Source of the DNA: Arthrobacter sp. 31Y
Lineage (GTDB): Bacteria > Actinomycetota > Actinomycetes > Actinomycetales > Micrococcaceae
Assembly (NCBI RefSeq): GCF_000526335.1
Contig: NZ_JAFW01000001.1
Coordinates: 2,232,001 to 2,296,000, forward strand
Direction of reading: 5' to 3'
DNA: 64,000 nt
Shown here: positions 33,237-42,337 of the stretch, one piece after another
Position numbering within the stretch: the first letter of the stretch is position 1
Layout: each line of letters begins with the position of its first letter
Notes under the pieces: generated by a model
The model's input: only the letters and a program-made list of their open reading frames with translations
Told to the model about the DNA's origin: nothing
Databases searched by the model: none
Program-made: the position numbers and the translations under genes

Positions 33237-34036
33237 CGTCCGTTCTCCTTCATGAAAGTACGCATCAAATCGGCCACGACGGCCGGTGCCTCTGCGGGCG
33301 CCAGGTGCGCGACGCCGTCGAGCGTTTCCACCACGGCGAAACCGCCACCCGCGCGGATGCCCGCGGCAGTCTCTTCGGCGAACGACGGCGGAGCCACAGT
33401 GTCCTCGACGCCTGCGATCGCCTGCGTGGGGACGGTGATGCCGCCCAACTGTTCGCGGACGTCGAACCCGGCGAGGGCTTCGCAGCAGAACGAGTAGCCA
33501 AAGCGGTCTGCGTCGCGGAGGGCGTGCAGGAGGCGGCTGCTGACTTCCGGCTGTCGGTCCATGAATCCGGGGCCGAACCAGCGTTCTGCGGACCCTTGGA
33601 TCATCACGGGAGTACCCAGTTTGCGAACCGTCTCCGCGCGTTCCAGCCAACCCTCAGAGGTGCCGAGCTTGGCGCCACTGCATTGGACCGACAGGCTGCG
33701 GAGCCGGTCGCCGTGCTTGATGCCGAGCTGCAAGCCGGTGGCCCCGCCCAGCGAAACACCGGCGTAATGGAAGTTCGCGCCCGGGCTAACTGAGTCAACA
33801 AGGTCGACGACGGCGTCAGCCAGTTCCGCAATATCGAAACCTTCCGTGGTGGTGGGCGAGATGCCGTGGCCCGGGAGGTCCCACCCGATGACGTCGTACT
33901 CGTCACCCAGGAGGGCAGCCGTTTCCGTCCACAGCACGGTGGACGTGCCCAGCGACGGGCCCACCACCAGGAGCGGCTTAGCTCCCAGTTCGCGCTGCGG
34001 AGACAGCAGCACGGCCTTAATAGTTGGCTTAGCCAC
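33233..34036 (-). CDS. pcaD: 3-oxoadipate enol-lactonase
   Basis: 267 residues from GTG 34036 (AAGGAG nine bases upstream). Alpha/beta hydrolase: nucleophile Ser in YAGVSLGGATGL, acid in AGVEDTVAP, His in GVAHLAPAEAP. It hydrolyses beta-ketoadipate enol-lactone. Overlaps the end of pcaB by eight bases and the start of pcaC by four. Confidence 0.94.
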   Translation of the reverse strand: MAKPTIKAVLLSPQRELGAKPLLVVGPSLGTSTVLWTETAALLGDEYDVIGWDLPGHGISPTTTEGFDIAELADAVVDLVDSVSPGANFHYAGVSLGGATGLQLGIKHGDRLRSLSVQCSGAKLGTSEGWLERAETVRKLGTPVMIQGSAERWFGPGFMDRQPEVSSRLLHALRDADRFGYSFCCEALAGFDVREQLGGITVPTQAIAGVEDTVAPPSFAEETAAGIRAGGGFAVVETLDGVAHLAPAEAPAVVADLMRTFMKENGR

Positions 34037-35450
34037 GAGTGGCTCCTTTCGTGGAGGGTCCAGTGAAAGCGGGGTAGGCGGCCAGGATGCGGCGGCTGAT
34101 TTCCGATGCTTCGCCGAGGTAGCTTGCCGGGTCCAGAAGCGCTTCCAGCTCGGCGTCGGAGACCTTGTCCGCGGGGACGGCTTCACGCAGAAGCTTGGTG
34201 TAAATCCGGGACTGCTCGGCGGCAGGTGCCTTCAGGGTTTCGTCGACGACGGCCTGCAGCTTCTGTTTTCCGTCTTCGCCGAGGAGAGGCGCGACGGCGG
34301 CCCCCACACCTTCGCTGAGCAGCAGCGGTCCCGAGATCCCGAGATTCGTGAGCATGGCGTCGGGGAAGACCCGGAGGCCTTCGGTGAGTTCTCTGAGGTG
34401 GCCGGCAGCACCCAGAGCCAACGCGAGCAGCTGGCGCAGGGCCGGCCATTCACTGTGCCAGGCACCGTCGGGTCGCTCGTCGTTGAAAGTTGCCGCTGCG
34501 AGGTGCAGTTGGGCTGCAAGACCGGGGGCCTGCAACGCTGCGCTACGGACGAGGACGGACAACACGGGGTTTTGCTTCTGCGGCATGGCCGAGGAAACAC
34601 CGCGTCCGGCAGCCAGCGGTTCGCCAAGTTCGGCGACTTCCGGGCGGCTCAGGAAGAGCAGGTCCGCGGCGATTTTGCCGAAGGAATCGATGAGGGCGGC
34701 GAGCCCGTCGCCGAGGGCCGTGACCGCCAGCCGGTTGCTGTGCCATGGAGCGGGAGCAGGTGCGAGGCCCAGTTCGGCAGCCAAGGAATCCGCAAGAGTG
34801 AACGGCGTGGAGTCCGAACCAGCTGCGAGCTTTGTGGCCGAAGCCAGCGTTCCGCCAGCCCCGCCGAACTGCACTGGCAAGTCAAGGGATTCCAAGCGGG
34901 CAGCGGCAGCCGCCACGCCCTGGAACCACTGCGCGGCCTTGAGCCCGAACGTATACGGAAGCGCGTGCTGGGTCAGGCTCCTGCCCACGCACAGCGTGTC
35001 CGCATGCTGCTCCGCCAAGGCGGCGAGCGCCGTCGTCGTGCCTTTGACGTCAACCAGCAACGAAGAAACGGTGCGGCTGGCGAGGAGCATGAGGGCGGAG
35101 TCGAGGACGTCCTGGCTGGTCAGGGAGGTGTGGACGGCCTTGCCGGCGCCAATTCCGGAGGTGTCCAACTCCCGGACGCGGGCGCGCAAGTCTCCAAGCA
35201 AGGGAATCACCGGGTTGGCGCCGCCTTGGGCGCGTTCCGCTACCGAAAGAACGTCGTAAGAACCGGCATCGGCGGCTTCGGCCACCACAGCGGCGGACCC
35301 GGCGGGAACGAGTCCCGCACCCTCAAGTACGGCAGCCCAGGAGGCTTCGACGTGGAGGATTGCCGCGATCACGGCACGGTCGCCCGTCAGCGCCGTCACA
35401 GCGGGCGACGCCGAGACGGGGCTAAGGAGGCCGAAGTCGCCGTCGGTCAT
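34029..35450 (-). CDS. pcaB: 3-carboxy-cis,cis-muconate cycloisomerase
   Basis: 473 residues. Fumarase/aspartase superfamily with TSLTSQDVLDSALMLLASR and the signature loop GVSSAMPQKQNPVLSVL near residue 290. It converts 3-carboxymuconate to 4-carboxymuconolactone. The start overlaps the pcaG stop by four bases. Confidence 0.94.
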   Translation of the reverse strand: MTDGDFGLLSPVSASPAVTALTGDRAVIAAILHVEASWAAVLEGAGLVPAGSAAVVAEAADAGSYDVLSVAERAQGGANPVIPLLGDLRARVRELDTSGIGAGKAVHTSLTSQDVLDSALMLLASRTVSSLLVDVKGTTTALAALAEQHADTLCVGRSLTQHALPYTFGLKAAQWFQGVAAAAARLESLDLPVQFGGAGGTLASATKLAAGSDSTPFTLADSLAAELGLAPAPAPWHSNRLAVTALGDGLAALIDSFGKIAADLLFLSRPEVAELGEPLAAGRGVSSAMPQKQNPVLSVLVRSAALQAPGLAAQLHLAAATFNDERPDGAWHSEWPALRQLLALALGAAGHLRELTEGLRVFPDAMLTNLGISGPLLLSEGVGAAVAPLLGEDGKQKLQAVVDETLKAPAAEQSRIYTKLLREAVPADKVSDAELEALLDPASYLGEASEISRRILAAYPAFTGPSTKGATRG

Positions 35451-36061
35451 GCCTGGTTGTCCCTTGCAGAATGGTCCGCGTTGACGCTGGTTTCCAGCGA
35501 GCCGTCCTGCTGGAAGTCCAGGAACACTGTCTCGTCGCCACCCTGCAGGCGGATGTCCCAGGTGAGGCCGCCGTCGGCGTCGCGGCGGGCGATCAGCGTC
35601 TTGCGGCGCTCCGGGTCCAGCGAGCTCAGCAGGGGATCGTTGGCCAGCGCTTCCTCATTTTCCGGCAGGTACACGCGGGTGAAGAGGCGGTTCATGAGTC
35701 CGCGGGCGAAGACGGCCACGGAGATGAACGCCGCCGCACCGGGGGCCGTAGGGCCGGGGTTGACCGTGGTAAAGGTGTACACGCCGGAGTTACCAACGGA
35801 GCCGCGGCCCCAGCCGGTGAAGGTGTAGCCGTCGCGGACCAGTGAGCCGGTGCGCTGGACGATTTTGCCCTCGGAGTCCGGCTGCCAGATTTCCAGGATG
35901 GCGTCCGGGATGGTGTTGCCCGCGCCGTCGTAGACCGTGCCTTGGAGGCGGATGCTGCCGGGGCTGCCGGGAGCCAGGAGTTCGTTGTCCTTATTAAAAG
36001 GAAGGGCGTAGCCGTAGAAGGGGCCAACGGTCTGACCCGGTGTGGGTGCCAGCTTGCTCAT
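35447..36061 (-). CDS. pcaG: Protocatechuate 3,4-dioxygenase subunit alpha
   Basis: 204 residues from ATG 36061 (MSKLAPTPGQTVGPFYGYAL). Intradiol dioxygenase fold with DAILEIWQPDSEGK, FTTVNPGPTAPG, and AFISVAVFARGLMNRLFTRV in place of the iron-binding His pair, as expected for the non-catalytic alpha subunit. Starts five bases after the pcaH stop. Confidence 0.94.
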   Translation of the reverse strand: MSKLAPTPGQTVGPFYGYALPFNKDNELLAPGSPGSIRLQGTVYDGAGNTIPDAILEIWQPDSEGKIVQRTGSLVRDGYTFTGWGRGSVGNSGVYTFTTVNPGPTAPGAAAFISVAVFARGLMNRLFTRVYLPENEEALANDPLLSSLDPERRKTLIARRDADGGLTWDIRLQGGDETVFLDFQQDGSLETSVNADHSARDNQA

Positions 36062-36066
36062 GCGCT

Positions 36067-36939
36067 TTACTCCTCGTCCCCGGCGTCGCCGTATGCTTCG
36101 TTTTCGGTCCAGGTGCGCTTGGAACCTGTCAGGATGATGTCCCACTTGTAGCCGAGCGCCCATTCGGGGCTGGTCAACTCATGGTCGTACTCTGCCACGA
36201 GGCGGTCGCGGGCGTCCTGGTCCACAATCGACTGGTAGATGGGGTCCAGCGGGAACAGCTGGTCGCCCGGGAAGTACATCTGAGTGACGATGCGCTGCGT
36301 GAACTCCGAGCCGAACATGGAGAAGTGGATATGGGCCGGACGCCAGGCGTTCAGGTGGTTCTTCCACGGGTACGCGCCGGGCTTGATGGTGGTGAAGCTG
36401 TACGAGCCGTCGTCGCCGGTGATGCAGCGGCCAACGCCCGTGAAGTTGGGGTCCAGCGGCGCGGGGTGCTGGTCGCGCTTGTGGATATAGCGGCCGGAGG
36501 CATTGGCCTGCCAGATCTCCACGAGCTGTCCCGCTACGGGGCGGCCATCGCCGTCGAGGACGCGGCCGGCCACAATGATGCGCTCACCCTGCGGCTCACC
36601 GTTGTGCTGGATGGTCAGGTCCGATTCCAGCGCGTGCACGTCCTGGTGGCCGAACGCGGGCGAATAGAGCTCGATTGTCTCCGGGTCCGCGTGGTGCAGG
36701 CTCTTGGTGGGGTGGCGCAGGATGCTGCTGCGGTAAGGCGAGTAGTCCAGTCGCGGCATGGTTTCCGGGCCCCGACCGTTCTTGACGGCGTCAGCGTAGC
36801 GATCGCCGATGGCCTTGATCTCAGCACTGAGATCCGCTTGGGTTTCCACCTTCTTGGGGGAAGCGTGCGCGGCGTGTGGCTCAGCGGCGGGCACGAGCTC
36901 CTCGGATTCGAGCGCCTGTGCTGTCTGTTCGTGTGGCAC
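36067..36939 (-). CDS. pcaH: Protocatechuate 3,4-dioxygenase subunit beta
   Basis: 290 residues from GTG 36939 (AAGGAG upstream). All four Fe(III) ligand contexts are visible: Tyr in ASGRYIHKRDQ, Tyr in KPGAYPWKN, and both His in RPAHIHFSMFG. The N-terminus carries about 40 extra low-complexity residues compared with the Pseudomonas protein. It opens protocatechuate between the hydroxyls. First pca gene, 67 bases after quiC. Confidence 0.96.
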   Translation of the reverse strand: MPHEQTAQALESEELVPAAEPHAAHASPKKVETQADLSAEIKAIGDRYADAVKNGRGPETMPRLDYSPYRSSILRHPTKSLHHADPETIELYSPAFGHQDVHALESDLTIQHNGEPQGERIIVAGRVLDGDGRPVAGQLVEIWQANASGRYIHKRDQHPAPLDPNFTGVGRCITGDDGSYSFTTIKPGAYPWKNHLNAWRPAHIHFSMFGSEFTQRIVTQMYFPGDQLFPLDPIYQSIVDQDARDRLVAEYDHELTSPEWALGYKWDIILTGSKRTWTENEAYGDAGDEE

Positions 36940-37006
36940 GGCCGGCTCCTTTCGTTTGACGGTTCTTGTTGGTTTGCGGGGCGGCGGTGGGCTTAGCGGT
37001 TGTGGG

Positions 37007-38893
37007 CTACACCCGGTGGAGCGAGTCGTATTGGACGGCGTGGCGCACCGGAGCGTTGGGCGCCCCGTAGCCGTCATAGCTGCCTCGACGCTCCACCATT
37101 TCGAAGAACACACTGCCCACAGTGGCCGTGTAGAAGTGGAGGAATTCGCCGTTGGCGTCCCGGTCATACAGGAGGTTGAGCTTCTTGAGGGTGGCCAGGA
37201 CGCCGGGTTCAAGATCGAACCGCGCGTCCAGGTCCTCGTAGTAGTTGGCCGGAATCTGCAGGAACTCGAGGCCGCGATCGCGGGCGGACCGGGCAGTTGC
37301 CACGAGGTCGTCCACGGCAAAGGCAATGTGTTCCTGGTACGTTTTGCGGGCTTTTTCTTGTGCCTGCTGTGCGGGCGCCAGGTTCAGGACCAGCCTGACC
37401 GCGCCGTTGCTGGTCTCCATGACCTGCGAGCGGACCAAGCCGCTGGGGCTGGGCACCTCGGCGAACGGCTGGGGTTCCAAAGCCAAAGCACTGGTGTAAA
37501 AGAGGACGGCTTCGTCAAAGTGCTGCCACGGCTGGGCCAGATTGACGTGGTCAATGACTGCGTTCTGAGCGCTGGAAGGGTGTTCCAGCCCCTCGCCGAA
37601 CTCGTGCGTCCACGCGGCCGTCCCGTCCGGGCTTCCCTGGCACAGGAAGATCTCGGTGGAATCCGGCGCTGAGATGCCTTGGAAGACTTCCTCGTCAGCC
37701 TGGACCTTGCGGGCAACCACTGGCGCCTTGAGTTGCTGGGCGCGGGCGGAGGCAATCACTGGAGAGTCGACGTCGAACCCCAACGCGGCGATAGCCGGTT
37801 CGGTGTGCGACGCCGCTTGTTCGTTGATGATCACGCGCGCCTGGCCCATGGTCCAGAGCTGGACGTCCTTGGTGCGGTGACGGCCTTCAAACCCGAAACC
37901 GAGCTGGCCCAGAAGCTTCTCAAGCTGCGCGGTGTCATCGGCCTTGACCTCGGCGAAGTTGAAACCGGCGGGCTCGTTCACCTTGGGCAGCGTGGCCAGT
38001 TCCATGGGATATCGACGGCGGGACGCGCTGCCGTTGCCGGCTGCGGATCCGGTTCCGGGTTCCGAAGCGGTGCTCGCCAGCCATTTGGCGCTCTGCTCCT
38101 CCAACCAGATCAGGGAGCGCATGGCATCCACGGCGGTGCGCTCGGTGTCCGACTGGCGGAAGACATCGTTGAAGACCTCGAGCGAGACCGGGCCCGTGTA
38201 GCCGGCACGGACAACATGGCCCATGAACTTGGCGAGCTCGAACTGACCTTCGCCCGGGAACACCCGGTAGTGGCGGCTCCAAGAGAGGACGTCCATGGAG
38301 AGCTTAGGGGCGTCGGCAACCTGGACGAAGAAGATCTTCTCCGCGTTGATCTGCTCGATGGGCGCGGTGTCCCAGTCGCGGGAAAGAATGTGGAAGGAGT
38401 CCAAGCAGGTGCCGAGGTTGGGGTGGTCCACCATGTCCACCAAGCGATACGCGTGCTCGTAGTCGTTGACGTATTTGCCCCATGCCAGGGCTTCGTAGGC
38501 AGCCTTGACTCCGTGCGCCCCGGCCAACTCTGCCAGTTCCGCCAGCTGCTCTGACCTGAGGTCATCATCGTCGATGGTTGCCGTGGCCACATTGGAGCAG
38601 ACCAAGATGGTGTCCATGCCAAGACGTTCCATGAGGTTGAACTTGGCCTCCGCCCGCTTCAAGTTCGCTTTCAGCAGGTCCGGAGTGACGCCGTCGAAAT
38701 CCCGGAACGGCTGGTAGAGATCAAGGCCCAGACCGAGGTCGGCGGCCATTTTCCGGACTTCTTCCGGGCTGTGGGGGGACGTGACGAGGTCCTGCTCAAA
38801 GATCTCAATGCCATCGAAGCCCGCAATGGCGCAGGCCTGCATCTTCTCCTTCAACGTGCCGGACAGGCAGACCGTTGCGATTCCTGTGCGCAT
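37007..38893 (-). CDS. quiC: 3-dehydroshikimate dehydratase, fused to an HPPD-like domain
   Basis: 628 residues. Residues 1-275 are a TIM barrel of the sugar-phosphate isomerase type with metal residues in AAYEALAWG, CLDSFHIL, FFVQVADAP and SLEVFND. Residues about 295-620 are a 4-hydroxyphenylpyruvate-dioxygenase-like VOC pair with VIDHVNLAQPW, EHIAFAVDDLV and FFEMVERRGSYDGYG. This two-domain form is known from Pseudomonas QuiC1. It makes protocatechuate from 3-dehydroshikimate. Its ATG overlaps the dehydrogenase stop by one base. Confidence 0.92.
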   Translation of the reverse strand: MRTGIATVCLSGTLKEKMQACAIAGFDGIEIFEQDLVTSPHSPEEVRKMAADLGLGLDLYQPFRDFDGVTPDLLKANLKRAEAKFNLMERLGMDTILVCSNVATATIDDDDLRSEQLAELAELAGAHGVKAAYEALAWGKYVNDYEHAYRLVDMVDHPNLGTCLDSFHILSRDWDTAPIEQINAEKIFFVQVADAPKLSMDVLSWSRHYRVFPGEGQFELAKFMGHVVRAGYTGPVSLEVFNDVFRQSDTERTAVDAMRSLIWLEEQSAKWLASTASEPGTGSAAGNGSASRRRYPMELATLPKVNEPAGFNFAEVKADDTAQLEKLLGQLGFGFEGRHRTKDVQLWTMGQARVIINEQAASHTEPAIAALGFDVDSPVIASARAQQLKAPVVARKVQADEEVFQGISAPDSTEIFLCQGSPDGTAAWTHEFGEGLEHPSSAQNAVIDHVNLAQPWQHFDEAVLFYTSALALEPQPFAEVPSPSGLVRSQVMETSNGAVRLVLNLAPAQQAQEKARKTYQEHIAFAVDDLVATARSARDRGLEFLQIPANYYEDLDARFDLEPGVLATLKKLNLLYDRDANGEFLHFYTATVGSVFFEMVERRGSYDGYGAPNAPVRHAVQYDSLHRV

Positions 38894-39798
38894 CAGTTGC
38901 CCGCCTTTGCAAGCTGTGGAGCTGCTGCGTCTTCCACTGCGATCAACTCCAAGAAGTGTGCCCGCATGCGATCGCGGTCCGCCTCAAGTCCAGTGATGAG
39001 CTTGAATGCATCCGCTGCCTGCCCAACTGCCATGCGGCCGCCGTCGAGGACGTCGCAGCCCTTGGCCCGCGCCTCGCGGACCAGCTGCGTTTCGATGGGG
39101 CGGTACACGATGTCTGCCACCCAATGCCGCGGCTCCACGAGGTCCATATCCAGCGGCAGGCCAGGGTGTGCTGCCATGCCGATCGGGGTGCAGTGCACCA
39201 GGCCGTTGGTGAGGGGCATGATCTGGTGCAGTTCCCCGGGAGTGCGCGGCGTGACCGTGGCCGCCGGGAAGAGTTCACCAAGTTCGGCGGCACGCTCCGC
39301 GGCGCGGGCGGGATCCATGTCCACCAGGTCCAGCGTGCTGACGCCGGCTTTGAGGAGTGCATAGGCGACGGCGGAACCGGCACCGCCCGCACCGAGCTGG
39401 ACGACGCGGTCCAGCTTGGCATTCGGGAGGCCGTCGGCGAGCGCCGAGCCGAAGCCGGAGAAGTCTGTGTTGTGGCCGATAAACCGACCGTCCTGAAGGA
39501 GGACCGTATTCACGGCACCCAGGCGACGGGCGTCGTCGGAAATTTCGTCAAGGTGCTCAAGCACCAGCTGCTTGCACGGGTGCGTGATGTTGAGGCCGTT
39601 GAAACCCATGCGCTGGGCTGCGGTGAGGAGGTCCCCGACGGCGGCGGCCGGCAATGCGAGCTCCAGCAGGTCGAGGGGGCGGTACAGCAAGCGAAGGCCC
39701 TGCACGTCGGCTTCGCGTTCGTGCATGGGCGGCGTGAGCGAGGGCATGACGCCTTCGCCTATGAGGCCCACCAGAACGGACTCGGCTCGGTTGCTCAT
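38893..39798 (-). CDS. Quinate/shikimate dehydrogenase
   Basis: 301 residues. The N-terminal substrate domain has LIGEGVMPSLTPPMHEREA (the GEG.MPSLTP variant seen in catabolic QsuD-type enzymes rather than biosynthetic AroE), Lys in ITHPCKQLVLEHL and Asp in GHNTDFSGF. The Rossmann motif is LGAGGAGSAVAYAL. It oxidises shikimate to 3-dehydroshikimate and/or quinate to 3-dehydroquinate, probably with NAD. First gene of the quinate-pca operon. No 3-dehydroquinate dehydratase lies nearby. Confidence 0.9.
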   Translation of the reverse strand: MSNRAESVLVGLIGEGVMPSLTPPMHEREADVQGLRLLYRPLDLLELALPAAAVGDLLTAAQRMGFNGLNITHPCKQLVLEHLDEISDDARRLGAVNTVLLQDGRFIGHNTDFSGFGSALADGLPNAKLDRVVQLGAGGAGSAVAYALLKAGVSTLDLVDMDPARAAERAAELGELFPAATVTPRTPGELHQIMPLTNGLVHCTPIGMAAHPGLPLDMDLVEPRHWVADIVYRPIETQLVREARAKGCDVLDGGRMAVGQAADAFKLITGLEADRDRMRAHFLELIAVEDAAAPQLAKAGN

Positions 39799-39885
39799 CC
39801 TAAAGCTCCTTTGACTTCAGCACCGCGGGCTCGGGGCGCTTTGTGAGGGCGCCGCCTGACCGGGTGTTATTTAGATTACTACAAG

Positions 39886-39921
39886 TGTTCATATTCCGCA
39901 CGCTTGTTCTTATCGCGAACA
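39886..39921. promoter_or_regulatory. Two IclR/PcaR-like boxes before the quinate-pca operon
   Basis: GTTCATATTCCGCAC (39887-39901) matches the outer bases of the classical PcaR box (GTTC-N6-CGCAC). GTTCTTATCGCGAAC (39906-39920) is a palindromic version beginning 19 bases later. They lie about 90-120 bases upstream of the dehydrogenase ATG. Confidence 0.6.
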
Positions 39922-39953
39922 TTTACCTAATTCGGCAGAGGCGTGTGAGTGCA

Positions 39954-40014
39954 TTGCGGGGCCTGCTCTGCGCGTCATTTCGAGCATGTGGGGCGCAGAG
40001 CGGGCCTCACAACG
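39954..40014. repeat. Short copy of the GGGGCCTGCTCTGCGC palindrome
   Basis: TTGCGGGGCCTGCTCTGCGC at the left and GCGCAGAGCGGGCCTCACAA at the right, with a centre of about 18 bases. Same arms as at 29955-30072. It lies between the pca promoter boxes and the end of the IclR gene. Confidence 0.85.
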
Positions 40015-40020
40015 AGTGGT

Positions 40021-40791
40021 CTAGCGCTGGGGCAGGCGGGCCGCGAGTTCAGCCGCGGCTTCCTGCAGGGTGGGGACGTGCGCAATGAGTTCCTCCATGG
40101 TGAGGCGGAAGACCGGCACGGCCGTGGCGAGTGATGCGAAGGCGTGGCCTTGGGAGTTCACGACCGGCACGGCGACGGCGCGCATGCCCACCTCGTTTTC
40201 CTCGTCCATCACCGCATACCCCTGCCGGCGCACCTGCTCGATCTCTTCGCGGAACTTGTCGCGATCGGTGATCGAGTGCTCGGTCAGCGGATCCAGGGGG
40301 ATCTCCTCGAGGAGGCGCTTTCGCTCGATGTCTTCCTCGAAGGCGACGATCGCCTTACCTACGGACGTGGTGTGCAGCGCCCCCAAATGGCCGGGGTCGC
40401 TGGTGACACGGAAGGTCTTCGGCCCATCCACCTTGTTGACCGTGAGGTGATGATTGCCGTCACGGACAGACAGGATGGTGGCCTCATGCGTTCGCTCCGT
40501 AACGCGCTGGAGGACCGGCAGTGCCGTGGCGGCAAAACCGTGATGATTGGAAACCCGCTGACCGAGCTGGAACACGCGCAATCCCAGATGGTAGCGGCGG
40601 CCATCAGGCTCGTAATCCACGAAACCGTCGCGCGTCAGCGAGCCCAGCAGGCGATAGGTGGTGCTGAACGGCAGGCTGGCACTCCTGGCCAGATCAGCCG
40701 CACTCGCACCCCGCGGTTCATTGCCCAGAAGTACCAACAGGCTTAGGGCTTTGCCGACCATGTCGGTCTTTGTGTCCTCTTTCACACTCAT
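40021..40791 (-). CDS. IclR-family regulator
   Basis: 256 residues. Winged helix GASAADLARSASLPFSTTYR (about 28-48) and effector domain with GALHTTSVGKAIVAF and GYAVMDEENEVGMRAVAVPV. Divergent from the MHS permease, with a perfect palindrome nine bases upstream of its start, so probably autoregulated and controlling the permease. Shikimate or quinate may be the effector. Confidence 0.86.
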   Translation of the reverse strand: MSVKEDTKTDMVGKALSLLVLLGNEPRGASAADLARSASLPFSTTYRLLGSLTRDGFVDYEPDGRRYHLGLRVFQLGQRVSNHHGFAATALPVLQRVTERTHEATILSVRDGNHHLTVNKVDGPKTFRVTSDPGHLGALHTTSVGKAIVAFEEDIERKRLLEEIPLDPLTEHSITDRDKFREEIEQVRRQGYAVMDEENEVGMRAVAVPVVNSQGHAFASLATAVPVFRLTMEELIAHVPTLQEAAAELAARLPQR

Positions 40792-40799
40792 AGCTCGAT

Positions 40800-40818
40800 G
40801 CTCTCACATAGTGAGAGC
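40800..40818. promoter_or_regulatory. Perfect palindromic operator of the divergent IclR/MHS pair
   Basis: GCTCTCAC-ATA-GTGAGAGC. A second half-site, AGCTCTCACC, lies at 40891-40900 near the permease promoter, and a TTGACA (40844-40849) lies between them. Spacing of about 91 bases between the sites would allow looping. Confidence 0.65.
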
Positions 40819-40994
40819 TATTTCTAGATGGTGGTGACATCTCTTGACAAGTGACCGCACTCACAGCCACTATTGCTGTATTGCACAAGTAGCTCTCACC
40901 ATGTGGTTACTTTCGGGATGATCCGGCCGCACCTCGTTCTGGTCTTCCCATTGAAGCTAGATCCGCGACATCGTCGTCACAGAAGGAACCTCCC

Positions 40995-42332
40995 ATGAGC
41001 CAAACAATGCCGTCAGCGACGCCAGGCACTGAAACAACCACCGGAACACCCAAGAAAGCCGCGCTTGCCAGCTTCCTGGGCAGCGCCGTCGAGTACTACG
41101 ACTTCTTCATCTTCGGTTCAGCCGCGGCCCTGATCTTCCCCCACGTCTTCTTCCCCTCGGCCGACGCCAACGCGGCCATCATGTCCTTCGCAACCTTCGG
41201 CTTCGCCTATGTTGCCCGGCCCGTCGGTGCCGTGATTCTGGGTCACTTCGGCGACCGTATTGGCCGGCAGAAGGTCCTGATGTTCACGCTGGTCCTGATG
41301 GGCGCAGCCACGTTCGTCATCGGCTGCCTCCCGGACTTCAAGACCATTGGCTGGTGGGCGCCCGTCCTGCTGGTCCTTGCCCGTCTTTGCCAAGGTCTTT
41401 CAGCGGCCGGCGAGCAAGCCGGCGCTTCCTCCATGACCCTTGAACACGCCCCGGACAACCGCCGCTCCTTCTTCACCTCCTGGACCCTTACAGGCACCCA
41501 GGGTGGCCAAATCCTGGCGGCACTGGTGTTCATCCCCGTGGTGGCGCTGCCGGACGAGATCAAGTACGGCATCGGCTGGCGCATTCCGTTCTGGCTCAGC
41601 GCAGTGGTTGTCCTGGTGGCCTTCTTCATCCGCCGCACCCTCCACGAGCCGCCGGCCTTCGCGGAAGCCAAGAAGAACAATGAGATCTCCAAGCTCCCCG
41701 TTGCCGATCTCCTGCGGCTGCACTGGCGCGATGTTCTCCGCGTGGTCTGCTGCGCCTTTATCGCCGCAGTCAGCACTGTCTTTGGAACCCTGGCCATCAA
41801 GTACGCCCAGGATGTTGCCGGCGTCAACAGCACCATCACGCTCTGGCTGGTGGTCGCAGCAAACGTTGTTGCCCTGGGAACCCAGCCCCTGTTCGGCATG
41901 CTGGCCGACAAGATCGGCCGCAAACCCGTGTTCATCTACGGAGCCTTGTCCAGCGCCATCATGACGCCGGTGTTCCTGCTGACCCTTGAAGGCGGCAATG
42001 TGCCGCTGATGTTCGTGGTCTCCGTTGTGTACTTCTCCTTCGGATACGCCGCAGCCAACGCCGTATGGCCGTCCTTCTACGGTGAAATGTTCAGCACCAA
42101 GGTCCGCTTCTCCGGCTTGGCAATCGGTACGCAGCTCGGCTTCCTCATGGCGGGCTTCGCCCCGGCCATCGTTACGGCCCTGGGTGGTACCAAGCCCGGC
42201 GGATGGGTCCAGATCTCCATCTTCACCGCAGTAATCTGCGTGATCGCAGCTGTCTCGGCCATGACAGCCCGCGAATCCGCAAAGACACCCACTGCAGAAC
42301 TCGGCATCCACAAGCGACACCAGCACGTCTAA
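40995..42332 (+). CDS. MFS metabolite:H+ symporter (MHS family, ShiA-like)
   Basis: 445 residues, twelve helices. The MHS start block ASFLGSAVEYYDFFIFGSAA is present, as is GHFGDRIGRQKVLMFTLVLM between TM2 and TM3. Family members carry shikimate, alpha-ketoglutarate, citrate or proline/betaine. Next to the quinate/shikimate-pca genes, shikimate or quinate import is the best guess. Confidence 0.85.
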   Translation: MSQTMPSATPGTETTTGTPKKAALASFLGSAVEYYDFFIFGSAAALIFPHVFFPSADANAAIMSFATFGFAYVARPVGAVILGHFGDRIGRQKVLMFTLVLMGAATFVIGCLPDFKTIGWWAPVLLVLARLCQGLSAAGEQAGASSMTLEHAPDNRRSFFTSWTLTGTQGGQILAALVFIPVVALPDEIKYGIGWRIPFWLSAVVVLVAFFIRRTLHEPPAFAEAKKNNEISKLPVADLLRLHWRDVLRVVCCAFIAAVSTVFGTLAIKYAQDVAGVNSTITLWLVVAANVVALGTQPLFGMLADKIGRKPVFIYGALSSAIMTPVFLLTLEGGNVPLMFVVSVVYFSFGYAAANAVWPSFYGEMFSTKVRFSGLAIGTQLGFLMAGFAPAIVTALGGTKPGGWVQISIFTAVICVIAAVSAMTARESAKTPTAELGIHKRHQHV

Positions 42333-42337
42333 ACCTG

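Noticed and set aside
33846..35828. Very long open frame on the plus strand (about 660 codons)
   Set aside because: It lies antisense to pcaD, pcaB and pcaG, has no recognisable domain, and is Arg/Gly/Ser-rich as expected for a shadow frame in high-GC DNA.
38893..39798. Biosynthetic shikimate dehydrogenase AroE
   Set aside because: The GEGVMPSLTP substrate motif, the quiC/pca operon context and the distance from other aro genes favour the catabolic quinate/shikimate dehydrogenase.
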